A stretch of DNA of 64,000 bases from Streptomyces sp. CG1 (GTDB lineage Bacteria > Actinomycetota > Actinomycetes > Streptomycetales > Streptomycetaceae): assembly GCF_041080625.1 (NCBI RefSeq), contig NZ_CP163518.1:1922001-1986000 (forward strand), read 5' to 3'. Below are positions 35,328-45,854 of the stretch, one piece after another (position 1 is the stretch's first letter; every line of letters begins with the position of its first letter). A model generated the notes under the pieces. That model saw only the letters and a program-made list of their open reading frames with translations. It was not told the DNA's origin and did no database searches. A program made the translations under genes and the position numbers.

Positions 35328-35843
35328 GTGCTCCTCCCTGGTGTCCTCCGACGCTTCGGACACGTCCTGCGCCGGCACATCGCGGCGCTCACCGGGCATG
35401 TGCGGCCCGTCGCCGAAAGCACGCTGTATCCGGCGATCAAGCGGCTGGAGAAGGCGGGCCTGCTGGTGCGGGCCACCGAGCCCGGCGCGATGGCGGCCCC
35501 GCGCCACGTACTGAGGCTGACCGAGAAGGGCGGCACGGAGCTGAAGCGCCGGCTCGCCGAACCCGCGCAGCGCGAGATCACTGATGAGAACAACTGGTTC
35601 ACGCTGCTCGCGTTCCTACGGCACCTGGACGACCCCGCCGCTGAGGCGGCCGTACTGCGACGCCGGCTGGCCTTCCTGGAGGAGCCGGCGAGTTTCTTCT
35701 ACGACGGCGACCGGCCACTGCGCGCCGAGGAGCTGGACGACCCGTTCCGGCGCGGTGTGCTCCTCATCGTGCGCGCCACGAGCCGGGCCGAACTGGCCTG
35801 GCTGCGCGACACCCTGGTGTCACTCGGCGGTGTCGGCCGCTGA
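35328..35843 (+). CDS. PadR-family regulator, N-terminally truncated
   Basis: 171 residues. The region RRHIAALTG onward, with ESTLYPAIKRLEKAGLLV (recognition helix) and the wing, matches PadR-type winged-helix proteins, followed by a C-terminal dimerisation part ending in LRDTLVSLGG. The first helix usually beginning near MLELAILG is replaced by an unrelated stretch from the GTG at 35328, which collides with the divergent hydrolase start. It may be a decayed gene or use an unusual start. Regulation of the adjacent hydrolase is likely in the ancestor. Confidence 0.6.
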   Translation: MLLPGVLRRFGHVLRRHIAALTGHVRPVAESTLYPAIKRLEKAGLLVRATEPGAMAAPRHVLRLTEKGGTELKRRLAEPAQREITDENNWFTLLAFLRHLDDPAAEAAVLRRRLAFLEEPASFFYDGDRPLRAEELDDPFRRGVLLIVRATSRAELAWLRDTLVSLGGVGR

Positions 35844-36794
35844 GGTGTCCCCGTGCCGCGCCGGGCAGCCGTGGAGCCCGGGAACCGGGCGGGTGCCGAG
35901 GCCGGCCACCCGGTAGCCGTCCCGGTAGCTCTTGATCTCCCAGTTCTGTCGTGCGAAGTGCGGAGCGCGGCGCGGCGGCAGCAGGCGGACGAGCCGGCCA
36001 CGCGCGCGGACGGCGCGGCGCACGAACGCCGTGGTGGCCGCGCCGGGCTGGGTGTATCGGAACGCGCGCAGCAGGTGCTCGTCGAACAGGGCGAGCATCG
36101 CGGTGCGCAGCAGCGGCGCCAGAGGGCGCGGATACCAGGACACCATCAGGTCGAGAGTGGCGTCGGAGACCGTCCGGGACTGCTCGTCCCAGCTGAAGTG
36201 TTCCCGCTCGTAGGCGTCGAGGAGTGTCTCGAACTCCTCGTACGTCTCGGGGATGTCGGGGATGCCCATGTGGCGGCCGAGAGTGCGGTAGTACTCGGTC
36301 GCGGCGACGACCTCGTGCCGGGACAGCCGCCGCCAGCCGTAGGCGTCGATCCAGCGCCGGGGCACCACGACGAACGTGCTCAGCACATACCGCATGTCGT
36401 CGTCGCTGATGTCGTAGCTGCGGTGCATCTGGTTGATGCGGCGGATCGCGGTACGGCCCTCCTCGGCGGCGTAGCCGTGCTCGACGATGGTGTCGAGGAG
36501 CAGTGCGGTGTCGTCATACCGCTTCTGTGTGCGTTCGGTCAGCTCTGCCGTCCGCGCGAGCAGCCGCCCGATGCTGGGCACGGCGTAGGTGCGGTACAGG
36601 GCCAGTTCGAGTGCGCGGGTGTAGTCCCATGGAAACTCGAAGGCCGCACTGAGCCGGTAGATCTCCAGCGCGTCCGCCACCGGGTCCAGCCGGCGGATCT
36701 GCCCGAGCCGCTCGAAGCGCTTCACCGAGCCCGCCCCCTTCTGCCGCAGAAATTCCAACTCTACGTTGAATGACAGCAGATGAGTGATGGACAT
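35820..36794 (-). CDS. Oxygenase MpaB-family (DUF2236) protein
   Basis: 324 residues of the MpaB/DUF2236 family, related to latex-clearing heme oxygenases and fungal MpaB. Conserved pieces: KRFERLGQIRRLDP, RYDDTALLLDTIVEHG, NQMHRSYDIS and VVPRRWIDAYGWRRLS. No signal peptide at the chosen ATG 36794; an upstream in-frame start at 36911 would overlap the opposite gene. Substrate unknown. Confidence 0.8.
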   Translation of the reverse strand: MSITHLLSFNVELEFLRQKGAGSVKRFERLGQIRRLDPVADALEIYRLSAAFEFPWDYTRALELALYRTYAVPSIGRLLARTAELTERTQKRYDDTALLLDTIVEHGYAAEEGRTAIRRINQMHRSYDISDDDMRYVLSTFVVVPRRWIDAYGWRRLSRHEVVAATEYYRTLGRHMGIPDIPETYEEFETLLDAYEREHFSWDEQSRTVSDATLDLMVSWYPRPLAPLLRTAMLALFDEHLLRAFRYTQPGAATTAFVRRAVRARGRLVRLLPPRRAPHFARQNWEIKSYRDGYRVAGLGTRPVPGLHGCPARHGDTSAADTAE

Positions 36795-37119
36795 GGCCCC
36801 GTTCAGGGGGAGGGTGATCCGCGTGTTCGGCCAGATACGCAAGTACGCCGCCAGGCTCCGCACCGCCACGCCCACGCAGCCGGCGGGCACGCGGGAGAGG
36901 CGTGCACACAACTTGTTCGAAGCGGCGGCCGCCTACATCGTGGCCCGTGTGGAGGACGATCAGGAACGGATCGAGGAGGCCGCGGCCTGGGTGTCTCCAG
37001 AAGCACTGTCGTTCGGGGTCAGCGAACTCGCCTGCCGCGCCGTCGTCGCGTTGGCCCGGGAGCGCTCCGAGTCGCCCGCGGCGGTGGCCCACGATCTCCT
37101 CGGGCTGCCCACAGGGTGA
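36784..37119 (+). CDS. Small hypothetical protein
   Basis: 111 residues; the C-terminal part (AAAYIVARVEDDQERIEEAA, SFGVSELACRAVVALARE, ending AHDLLGLP) looks helical and genuinely coding, reminiscent of small actinobacterial hypotheticals. Start uncertain (GTG 36784, ATG 36787 or 36793, or a later one) and no good ribosome site; the first 40 residues overlap the divergent oxygenase start and may not be translated. Function unknown. Confidence 0.5.
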   Translation: MMDMAPFRGRVIRVFGQIRKYAARLRTATPTQPAGTRERRAHNLFEAAAAYIVARVEDDQERIEEAAAWVSPEALSFGVSELACRAVVALARERSESPAAVAHDLLGLPTG

Positions 37120-37195
37120 GGAAGACTCCCGCCAACTGTGGTCGTTTCGCCCCCGTCCAGGTGGAAACCTGCAGGTCCGCGTGATGTGAGGAGTC

Positions 37196-37225
37196 GTGAC
37201 AAGCGGCTTCCGCTCGCACTAGGGT
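37196..37225 (+). promoter_or_regulatory. Promoter-like element before hypothetical gene
   Basis: GTGACA and TAGGGT separated by 18 bases fit a vegetative Streptomyces promoter; the start codon is 33 bases after the -10 box. Confidence 0.45.
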
Positions 37226-37258
37226 GCGCGCCGTTGGACGAACCACTGGGAGGCTGGG

Positions 37259-38179
37259 ATGGCCAGGACCGATGATGGGGCCGTCGCCGCCGCGGACGAT
37301 GCGCTGTACGTACTGACGGCGGTGCTGCTGACGCCGGCACAGTTTCCGAGCGTTCTGGGCGACGACTATCCGGAGGCATGCGCGGCGCTGGGACTCGCGC
37401 CCCTCGCCGACGGGTACGGCCTGGTGCTGGGACAGGACGGCGACGGCGCGCGCTGGACGGTCGTCATCGACGACGTCTCGCTGGTCGCCGTGGCGATCGC
37501 GTCCTGGGACTGCGGCATGGAGTACGAGCTGTCGCCCGACGAGCGTGCGGTCGTGGCCGCCCTGCCGGGCTGGCCGCTGGCGGTCGCCGTCGCGGCTCCC
37601 GGCATCCCCGCCCCACACGATCCCGCTGCCGACATGGCGGATCGGCCCGCGCTGAGCCCGCCGGACACCAGCACCTGGGGGCCGGCCCAGCGCCGCCTGG
37701 GCGCCGACGAGATCGCGCTGCAGTGGGCGGCTTGGCGCGGGCAGATCGACGACGCGAAATTCTCCACGCCGGACGGACAGGAGACGCCGGACGGGCAGGA
37801 GATATCGGGCGGGCAGGAGAAGCCCGAGGGGCGGGACAGCCTGGAAGGGGAAGGGCAGGAGCAGGTCCGGGAGGCGTCGCCGGAGGACCGGCAGGGGGTG
37901 CCGCAGAGCGGCCACCGGGGAGTCAGGCGCGTACTAGCGGAGGCGCGCGCCTACGTAGACTCGCCGCCACCTCTCGGCCGAGTGCGCTCGTCGTTCGCCC
38001 CCGGGGACGCCCGCACCCTGCGCGCCGACGGTCCCGGCTGGTCGATCGTGGCCCGCACCGACGACATAGCCTTCGTCCTGCTCGACGACGAGCCGGGCGA
38101 GGTCCTGCCGGTGGGCCGGGGACCCGAGCTGCCGGGCCTGCTGGAGGCACTCGACAAGATGGCCGTACGCCCCATCTGA
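37259..38179 (+). CDS. Hypothetical protein with internal 18-base repeats
   Basis: 306 residues, no recognised family. A conserved-looking N-terminal half (YVLTAVLLTPAQFPSVLGDD; WTVVIDDVSLVAVAIASWDC) is joined to a C-terminal globular piece (WSIVARTDDIAFVLLDDEPG) by a low-complexity linker that contains four degenerate six-residue repeats (TPDGQE type, 37766-37837). No signal peptide. ATG 37259 preceded by GGGAGG. Cytoplasmic protein of unknown role. Confidence 0.75.
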   Translation: MARTDDGAVAAADDALYVLTAVLLTPAQFPSVLGDDYPEACAALGLAPLADGYGLVLGQDGDGARWTVVIDDVSLVAVAIASWDCGMEYELSPDERAVVAALPGWPLAVAVAAPGIPAPHDPAADMADRPALSPPDTSTWGPAQRRLGADEIALQWAAWRGQIDDAKFSTPDGQETPDGQEISGGQEKPEGRDSLEGEGQEQVREASPEDRQGVPQSGHRGVRRVLAEARAYVDSPPPLGRVRSSFAPGDARTLRADGPGWSIVARTDDIAFVLLDDEPGEVLPVGRGPELPGLLEALDKMAVRPI

Positions 38180-38234
38180 GGCCGTACGCCCTCCCCGTGC
38201 GTACGGTTGCGCGCCCACGGAGCGGCGTGAGCCC

Positions 38235-38262
38235 GGGGCGCCCTCCAGGGCCAGGGCGCCCC
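38235..38262 (+). terminator. Perfect 10-bp hairpin terminator
   Basis: GGGGCGCCCT, an eight-base loop, then AGGGCGCCCC, 55 bases after the hypothetical gene stop. It can serve the convergent small gene as well. Confidence 0.65.
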
Positions 38263-38413
38263 ACGCCGGGCGCGGCCTTCAGAGCCATGGCCCAGCCTCA
38301 AGGACCAAGCGACCCCCGAGGCCATACGCCGGCCGCGAGGGCCGGACCAGCCCTCGAGGCCGGTCCGGCCCGCGGTCGCTTGCAAGGGCGCCCCAGGGGC
38401 GTCCGCCCTGCCC

Positions 38414-38596
38414 TCAGCGGCCGAGTTCCTTGCGGGTGACCCTGCGGAGCCTGCGCCGCTGTGAAGGGTCCAGTGCCAGATACGCGGCGACCGGAACTCC
38501 GACCACGATCAGGAACGCCACCCACCAGGGCAGCCAGATCAACAGGATCAGCCCGACCGCCACACCCCCGACGGCGATCTTCGCGTTGTTCGACAT
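38414..38596 (-). CDS. Small membrane protein
   Basis: 60 residues: short polar N-terminus, hydrophobic stretch of about 35 residues (GVAVGLILLIWLPWWVAF and following) that can form one or two helices, and an Arg-rich tail. GGAGGCGAC precedes the ATG. Family unknown. Confidence 0.75.
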   Translation of the reverse strand: MSNNAKIAVGGVAVGLILLIWLPWWVAFLIVVGVPVAAYLALDPSQRRRLRRVTRKELGR

Positions 38597-38852
38597 GAGC
38601 GTCGCCTCCTTCACGGCCACTGCCGCTCTCTGCTGTGAAAACGGCCCCCAGGTCCGCACAGTTCCGGAACACGACCCTGGGACGTCCCTGAGCCCTACCC
38701 TTAGTGGGTTCCTTGTCGCTGAGACCCTGCACCATCGAACAGGTTGTGAAGTGGCCTGGATCACGACGCCAGTATGCCCGGGTCGCCCTCGCCGTGCTGT
38801 ACCCTCGGCGACTCCGACCGAGTAGTCAAATTTGAGGAGTGCGGGCAGAGCT

Positions 38853-41723
38853 GTGCAGACCAACCCGACGGCACCACCCTCAGACCTCTCCGAACTGGCC
38901 CGATACTGCACGACGTTCCTGCCGTCCGACCCCGCCCGCACGGGCCGGATCGCGTTCTGGCGGCGGGACGGCGAGGTCCCTCCTGTCGTCGCCGACGGAT
39001 CGCCGGCGGAATGGCACATCGTGATGCCCACGGCGGACGGTGGCGTCGAGCCGGTCCGTACGCCCGCGCTCCTGCTGCCCATGGGACGCGCCCTGCCCTT
39101 GCTCGCACGCGCGCGTGCACGGCCGCAAGGGCACCGCTCGTCCGTATTCTGGGGTGCCGCCTGCCAACTGGCCCTGCACTTCCTGGCCCGTGGCCTGCTG
39201 CTGCCGGGGCTCTCCCCCGGCGATCACGACGTCTGGCGTATGGCCCCGCTGTCCGCGCGGGACGCGGAGCTGATCCACGAACTCGCCGCCGCCATGCCGC
39301 CCGAGGCCCATGCGGTACCGCTCCCGACCGAAGGACCACCCCGGCTGCCGGACCCGGAACGGCTGCTACGCGCTTTCCTGGACGCGGTCGCCGACGTATT
39401 CCCGCGCTCCCCCGCGGCCCCGTCGGTGACCGGTGGCCCTGCGTTCGCGGCGCACGAACCGCAGCACTTGCCCGCCCTGAGGGCGTGGGCCGACGACATC
39501 GCCGCCGGCCATGGCGCCGGTGTGCGGCTGTCCCTGCGCGTGGAGGTCTCCGGGCTCAACGACGTCGCGCAGGGGGACGACGCTCCGGTCCGGTTCCGTG
39601 CGGTCGTACAGGTGCAGGGCGTGAGCGGAGCGGCGGACGTCCTCGACGCCTCCGCCCTGTGGACCGGTACGGGAGCCGTACACGAAACGGTCGGTCCACG
39701 CGCGCGTGCCGACGCATTGCTGGCGCTGCGCCGCGCCGCCCACGCCTGGCCGCCGTTGACACCGCTGCTCTCCGCCGCCGTACCCGATGCCGTGGACCTC
39801 GCCGACGACGAGATCGCCGAACTGCTGGACACGGGCACACGGGCTCTGGCCACGGCGGGAGTCGACGTGCACTGGCCGAAGGAGCTGTCGCATGACCTCA
39901 CGGCGCTCGCGACCGTCGGCCCACCGGACGACGGCGCTGCCGCCCCGCGGGATGCCACGGCGCCCGCGTCACTGCTCTCCTCGGACGCCACGGTCGGCTT
40001 CAGTTGGTGGTTCGCGCTGGGCGGGCGGGAGTTGTCCCGGGAGGAACTGGACCGGCTCGCGGAGGCCAAGCGTCCCCTGGTGCGGCTGCGCGACGGATGG
40101 GTTCTGGTCGACCCACGGCAGGCGCACCGTGCCCGGACCCGTCAGGACCACGCCCTCTCCCCCGTCGAGGCGCTGGCCGCCGCTCTGACGGGCTCGGCGG
40201 AGGTCGACGGGCATCAGGTCGACGTACGGTCGTCGGGGTGGCTGGAGCGGCTCCGGGAGCGGCTCACGGACCCCGGGACGGCACACACCGTCGGGCAGCC
40301 GCCCGGCCTGGCCGCCACCCTGCGCGCGTACCAGCTCCAGGGCCTCGACTGGCTGGCCCGCATGGCCTCTCTCGGCCTCGGCGGCTGTCTGGCCGACGAC
40401 ATGGGCCTCGGCAAGACGGTCACGCTGATCGCACTGCATCTGCACCGGCAGACGGACGCCTCGTCCGCCGGTCCCACGCTCGTCGTCTGCCCGGCTTCCC
40501 TGCTCGGCAACTGGCAGCGCGAGATCGAGCGGTTCGCTCCGGGTGCGCCGGTGCGCAGGTTCCACGGGCCCGGGCGCGCTCTCGGGTCCGTCGGGGACGG
40601 GGAGTTCGTCCTGACGACGTACGGCACGATGCGCCTGGATGCCGGGCGGCTCGCCGCGCACCCCTGGGGCATGGTCGTGGCCGATGAGGCGCAGCATGTG
40701 AAGAACCCCTACTCGGCGACCGCGCGGGCGCTGCGTTCCATCGGGGCACGCGCGCGTGTGGCGCTCACCGGCACCCCGGTGGAGAACAACCTCACGGAGC
40801 TGTGGGCCATCCTCGACTGGACGACTCCCGGCCTGCTGGGCCGCCTCGGCACTTTCCGCGCGCGCTACGCGCAACCGGTCGAGGGCGGCCTCGACCCCGT
40901 CGCGGCACAGCGGCTCGCGAGGCTCGTGCGGCCGTTCCTGCTGCGGCGGCGCAAGTCGGACCCCGGCATCGTCCCCGAACTGCCGCCGAAGACCGAGAGC
41001 GATCACCCAGTGGACCTCACATCCGAACAGGCGGGACTGTACGAGGCGCTGGTGCGCGAGACGCTGGACCGGATCGCGGCAGCCGATGCCATGGCCCGCC
41101 GGGGCCTGATCGTGCAGTTGCTGACCGGGCTGAAGCAGATCTGCAATCACCCGGCGCAGTTCCTCAAGGAGGACGAACCGCGGCTCGCCGGGCGCTCGGG
41201 GAAGCTGGAGCTGCTCGACGAACTCCTCGGCACGATCCTCGCCGAGGGTTCGGGCGTGCTCGTCTTCACCCAGTACGTGCGCATGGCCCGCCTGCTCGAA
41301 CGGCATCTGGCGGCCCGTGGGGTGCCCTCGCTGCTGCTGCACGGCGGCACCCCGGTCGCCGCGCGCGAGGAGCTGGTACGGCGCTTCCAGGACGGCGAGG
41401 TACCGGTGTTCCTGCTGTCCTTGAGGGCCGCCGGGACGGGCCTCAACCTCACCCGGGCCGAGCATGTCGTGCACTACGACCGCTGGTGGAATCCGGCGGT
41501 CGAGGCCCAAGCCACCGACCGCGCCCACCGCATCGGGCAGACGCGCCCGGTGCAGGTGCACCGGCTGATCGCCGAGGGAACCCTGGAGGACCGGATCGCG
41601 GACCTGCTCGGCCGCAAGCGGGAGTTGGCGGACGCGGTGCTCGGCACCGGCGAGGCCGCTTTGACGGAGCTGACGGACGCGGAACTGGCCGCGCTGGTGG
41701 GACTGCGCGGGGAGGCACGATGA
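38853..41723 (+). CDS. SNF2-family DNA-dependent ATPase/helicase
   Basis: 956 residues. After a 450-residue N-terminal region, the SNF2 core shows DDMGLGKT (about 515-522), DEAQHVKN (about 611), ALTGTPVENNLTELW, and in the C-terminal lobe AAGTGLNLTRAEHVVHYDRW and ATDRAHRIGQ. Such proteins translocate on DNA and remodel complexes. The GTG at 38853 is the likely start; a TTG at 38832 would add seven codons. Its stop overlaps the SWIM gene start by ATGA, a pairing seen widely in actinobacteria and suggesting a complex. Confidence 0.93.
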   Translation: MQTNPTAPPSDLSELARYCTTFLPSDPARTGRIAFWRRDGEVPPVVADGSPAEWHIVMPTADGGVEPVRTPALLLPMGRALPLLARARARPQGHRSSVFWGAACQLALHFLARGLLLPGLSPGDHDVWRMAPLSARDAELIHELAAAMPPEAHAVPLPTEGPPRLPDPERLLRAFLDAVADVFPRSPAAPSVTGGPAFAAHEPQHLPALRAWADDIAAGHGAGVRLSLRVEVSGLNDVAQGDDAPVRFRAVVQVQGVSGAADVLDASALWTGTGAVHETVGPRARADALLALRRAAHAWPPLTPLLSAAVPDAVDLADDEIAELLDTGTRALATAGVDVHWPKELSHDLTALATVGPPDDGAAAPRDATAPASLLSSDATVGFSWWFALGGRELSREELDRLAEAKRPLVRLRDGWVLVDPRQAHRARTRQDHALSPVEALAAALTGSAEVDGHQVDVRSSGWLERLRERLTDPGTAHTVGQPPGLAATLRAYQLQGLDWLARMASLGLGGCLADDMGLGKTVTLIALHLHRQTDASSAGPTLVVCPASLLGNWQREIERFAPGAPVRRFHGPGRALGSVGDGEFVLTTYGTMRLDAGRLAAHPWGMVVADEAQHVKNPYSATARALRSIGARARVALTGTPVENNLTELWAILDWTTPGLLGRLGTFRARYAQPVEGGLDPVAAQRLARLVRPFLLRRRKSDPGIVPELPPKTESDHPVDLTSEQAGLYEALVRETLDRIAAADAMARRGLIVQLLTGLKQICNHPAQFLKEDEPRLAGRSGKLELLDELLGTILAEGSGVLVFTQYVRMARLLERHLAARGVPSLLLHGGTPVAAREELVRRFQDGEVPVFLLSLRAAGTGLNLTRAEHVVHYDRWWNPAVEAQATDRAHRIGQTRPVQVHRLIAEGTLEDRIADLLGRKRELADAVLGTGEAALTELTDAELAALVGLRGEAR

Positions 41724-43012
41724 GCCGCTACGACGACGAGCACGGCCGCGCGGCGGAGCGCACGTTCGCCGCGCCGCCACCCGCGCGCGGGCGCGGGTTC
41801 GCGCAGAGCTGGTGGGGCCTCGCATGGCTGCGGGCCCTGGAGGACGCGGCCCTGGACGGTGCCGCGGTCAAAGCGGGCCGCCGGCTCGCCCGCGCGGGAG
41901 GTGTGGGAGCGGTGACCGTGCGGCCGGGCCGGGTCACCGCCGTCGTACGCGAACCCGGGGGCGCGGCCCACCGGGCCGACGTCCTGGTGCCGCAGCTGTC
42001 CGAAGAGGAGTGGGGACGGTTGCTGGACGTCACCGTGGAGCAGGCCGGGCACCTGGCCGCGCTTCTCGACGGGGAGCTGCCACCGCATCTGATCGAGGAT
42101 GCCGCGGTCGGCGGTGTCGAGCTGCTGCCGGGCCTGGGCGATCTGGAGCCCGAGTGCGACTGCGGGACATGGGACCACTGCGGGCACACCGCCGCGCTGT
42201 GTCACCAGATGGCGCGGCTCCTGGATGAAGATCCGTCTCTGCTTCTGCTGCTGCGCGGACGCAAGAGGGACGCGTTCCTGGCAGAACTGCATCTGCGCAG
42301 CACTGCGCCGCGCACGACAGCCTCCACGTCCGAAACCGCAGGTGTGGACGCGGCGGAGGCATGGGCAGCCGGGGACATCCTGCCTCCGCTGCCCGAACTG
42401 CCCGAACTCCCGCAGACACCGGGCACGCCGCCGCCCCTCGCCACCGGGACGGCACCGGCACCCGGGATCGATCGCGCGGCACTGGAGCACCTTGCCGACC
42501 GCGCAGCCGTCGAGGCGCACCGGCTCCTTGCGGAGACCTTCCGCTCGGCTCCCTATGAGGGTGCTGCCGTCACGGCCGCCCAGGACGCCGTTCGACTCGC
42601 GTGCGGAGCGCCCTCCGACGCCGTCACCGAGCGGCTCGCCGAGGAGTCGGGCCGCGGCCGCGCCGGATTGGCGAGGGCTGTCCGTGCCTGGCGTGCCGGG
42701 GGCGGCGCGGCCCTGGCCGTTCTCGACGAGGAGTGGCAGGTGGAGGGCCTGGCGCTCGCACGCGCGCGTGCGGCACTCGAAGCGGGCTGGGAGGCGGACG
42801 AGCGGCCGCCGTTCCACAGAAGTGGCAATCGGTGGACCGTCCCGGGCGAAGGGGTCCAGCTGCGCCTCGGCCGGGACGGCCGCTGGTGGCCGTACCGCGA
42901 CGAGGCCGGCTGCTGGGTCCCCGCGGGCCGATCGGACCATGATCCGGCGACGGCGCTGGCCGGCGCACGGCTCGCCGCTGATCCGGGAGCCACGGAGGAC
43001 TTCCGACACTGA
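41720..43012 (+). CDS. SWIM zinc-finger protein
   Basis: 430 residues. SWIM motif with zinc ligands C146, C148, C154 and H156 (pattern CxCx5CxH). N-terminal half has FAQSWWGLAWLRALED; the C-terminal half is helical and Ala/Arg-rich with DERPPFHRSGNRW. SWIM domains bind DNA or protein. Translationally coupled to the SNF2 ATPase gene, so it is likely its partner in DNA remodelling or repair. Confidence 0.88.
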   Translation: MSRYDDEHGRAAERTFAAPPPARGRGFAQSWWGLAWLRALEDAALDGAAVKAGRRLARAGGVGAVTVRPGRVTAVVREPGGAAHRADVLVPQLSEEEWGRLLDVTVEQAGHLAALLDGELPPHLIEDAAVGGVELLPGLGDLEPECDCGTWDHCGHTAALCHQMARLLDEDPSLLLLLRGRKRDAFLAELHLRSTAPRTTASTSETAGVDAAEAWAAGDILPPLPELPELPQTPGTPPPLATGTAPAPGIDRAALEHLADRAAVEAHRLLAETFRSAPYEGAAVTAAQDAVRLACGAPSDAVTERLAEESGRGRAGLARAVRAWRAGGGAALAVLDEEWQVEGLALARARAALEAGWEADERPPFHRSGNRWTVPGEGVQLRLGRDGRWWPYRDEAGCWVPAGRSDHDPATALAGARLAADPGATEDFRH

Positions 43013-43021
43013 GGGAGGACG

Positions 43022-43050
43022 GGGAGGGCGGCGCATGCAGCAGCCCTCCC
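43022..43050. terminator. Hairpin between convergent SWIM and xylA genes
   Basis: GGGAGGGC and GCCCTCCC, perfect 8-bp stem around a 13-base loop; suited to stop both transcripts. Confidence 0.6.
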
Positions 43051-43064
43051 GCCCTTCCCCGCGT

Positions 43065-44300
<1,236 letters not shown>

Positions 44301-44365
44301 TGGGAAGAGACAAGATGTCTTTGTCCCCGCAGAGTCGCGGAACGTCGCGGAAAAGGGAGAGCTCG

Positions 44366-45820
44366 ATGTCAGCAGCCGAGGGTCCGCTCGTCGTCGGCGT
44401 GGACACATCCACCCAGTCCACGAAGGCACTGGTCGTCGACGCGGCCACCGGCGAGGTGGTGGCGAGCGGCCAGGCGCCGCACACCGTGACCTCCGGTGCG
44501 GGCCGCGAGAGCGATCCGCGTCAGTGGTGGGACGCGCTGTGCGAGGCCCTGCGCCAGTGCGGCGACGCGGCGCACGAGGCGGCGGCCGTGTCGATCGGCG
44601 GCCAGCAGCACGGCCTGGTCACACTGGACGAGCGGGGCGAGCCGGTGCGTCCGGCGCTGCTGTGGAACGACGTCCGCTCGGCACCGCAGGCCCGCCGGCT
44701 GGTGGAGGAACTGGGCGGACCGAAGGCATGGGCGGAGCGCACCGGCAGCGTGCCCGGCGTGTCGTTCACCGTCACGAAGTGGGCGTGGCTGGCCGAGCAC
44801 GAGCCGCCGTCGGTCCGCGCGACGAAGGCCGTACGGCTCCCGCACGACTACCTCACCGAGCGTCTGACCGGGCAGGGCACGACCGACCGCGGTGATGCGT
44901 CCGGCACCGGCTGGTGGGCGTCCAGGACGGAGACGTACGACGCGGAGACCCTCGCACACGTCGGTCTCGACCCGGCGCTGCTGCCCCGGGTGGTGCGGCC
45001 GGGAGAGGTGGCCGGCACCGTGCGCGACAGCCACGACCTGCCGTTCTCCAAGGGAACGCTGGTCGCGCCCGGCACCGGCGACAACACGGCGGCGGCCCTG
45101 GGCCTCGGCCTGCGGCCCGGCACGCCCGTGCTCAGCCTCGGCACGTCCGGCACGGTGTACGCCGTCTCCAGGAACCGCCCGGCCGATCCGACCGGCACGG
45201 TGGCGGGGTTCGCCGACGCTCACGGAGACTGGCTGCCACTGGCCTGCACCCTGAACTGCACGCTCGCCGTGGACCGCGTCGCGGCGCTGCTCGGCCTGGA
45301 CCGCGAGGCGGTGGAGCCGGGTGGCTCGGTGACCCTGCTGCCCTACCTGGACGGCGAGCGCACGCCGAACCTGCCGAACGCCTCGGGCCTGCTGCACGGC
45401 ATGCGCCACGACACGACCCCCGGGCAACTGCTGCAGGCCGCGTACGACGGTGCCGTGCACGCGCTGCTCGGCGCGCTCGACCTGGTCCTGGACGAGGACG
45501 CGGACCGCAGCACCCCGCTGATGCTGATCGGCGGCGGGGCACGGGGGACGGCCTGGCAGCAGACGGTACGACGGCTGTCGGGGCGGCCGGTGCAGGTCCC
45601 GGAGGCCAGGGAGCTGGTCGCCCTCGGGGCCGCGGCACAGGCCGCCGGCCTGCTGACCGGCGAGGACCCGGCTGCGGTGGCCCGCCGCTGGCACACGGCC
45701 GCGGGCCCGGTGCTGGAGGCGGTGGAGCGGGACCAGGAGACGCTGGAGCGGATCACCGGGGTACTCTCCGACGCGGCCCCGCTGCTGCAGCGGAGGACGG
45801 ACACCACGCCGCGCGCATGA
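44366..45820 (+). CDS. xylB: Xylulokinase
   Basis: 484-residue FGGY-family kinase phosphorylating D-xylulose. ATP-binding GVDTSTQSTKALVVD near the start, SIGGQQHG and LLWNDVRS in the sugar-binding part, the catalytic-Asp motif GTGDNTAAALG, and LGTSGTVYA and GGGARGTAWQQ in the second domain. ATG at 44366 has GGGAGAG upstream. Second half of the divergent xylose operon with the ROK gene 34 bases downstream. Confidence 0.95.
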   Translation: MSAAEGPLVVGVDTSTQSTKALVVDAATGEVVASGQAPHTVTSGAGRESDPRQWWDALCEALRQCGDAAHEAAAVSIGGQQHGLVTLDERGEPVRPALLWNDVRSAPQARRLVEELGGPKAWAERTGSVPGVSFTVTKWAWLAEHEPPSVRATKAVRLPHDYLTERLTGQGTTDRGDASGTGWWASRTETYDAETLAHVGLDPALLPRVVRPGEVAGTVRDSHDLPFSKGTLVAPGTGDNTAAALGLGLRPGTPVLSLGTSGTVYAVSRNRPADPTGTVAGFADAHGDWLPLACTLNCTLAVDRVAALLGLDREAVEPGGSVTLLPYLDGERTPNLPNASGLLHGMRHDTTPGQLLQAAYDGAVHALLGALDLVLDEDADRSTPLMLIGGGARGTAWQQTVRRLSGRPVQVPEARELVALGAAAQAAGLLTGEDPAAVARRWHTAAGPVLEAVERDQETLERITGVLSDAAPLLQRRTDTTPRA

Positions 45821-45854
45821 CGCCGGGCGAAGACACCGAGGATCGGTTTCAGGC

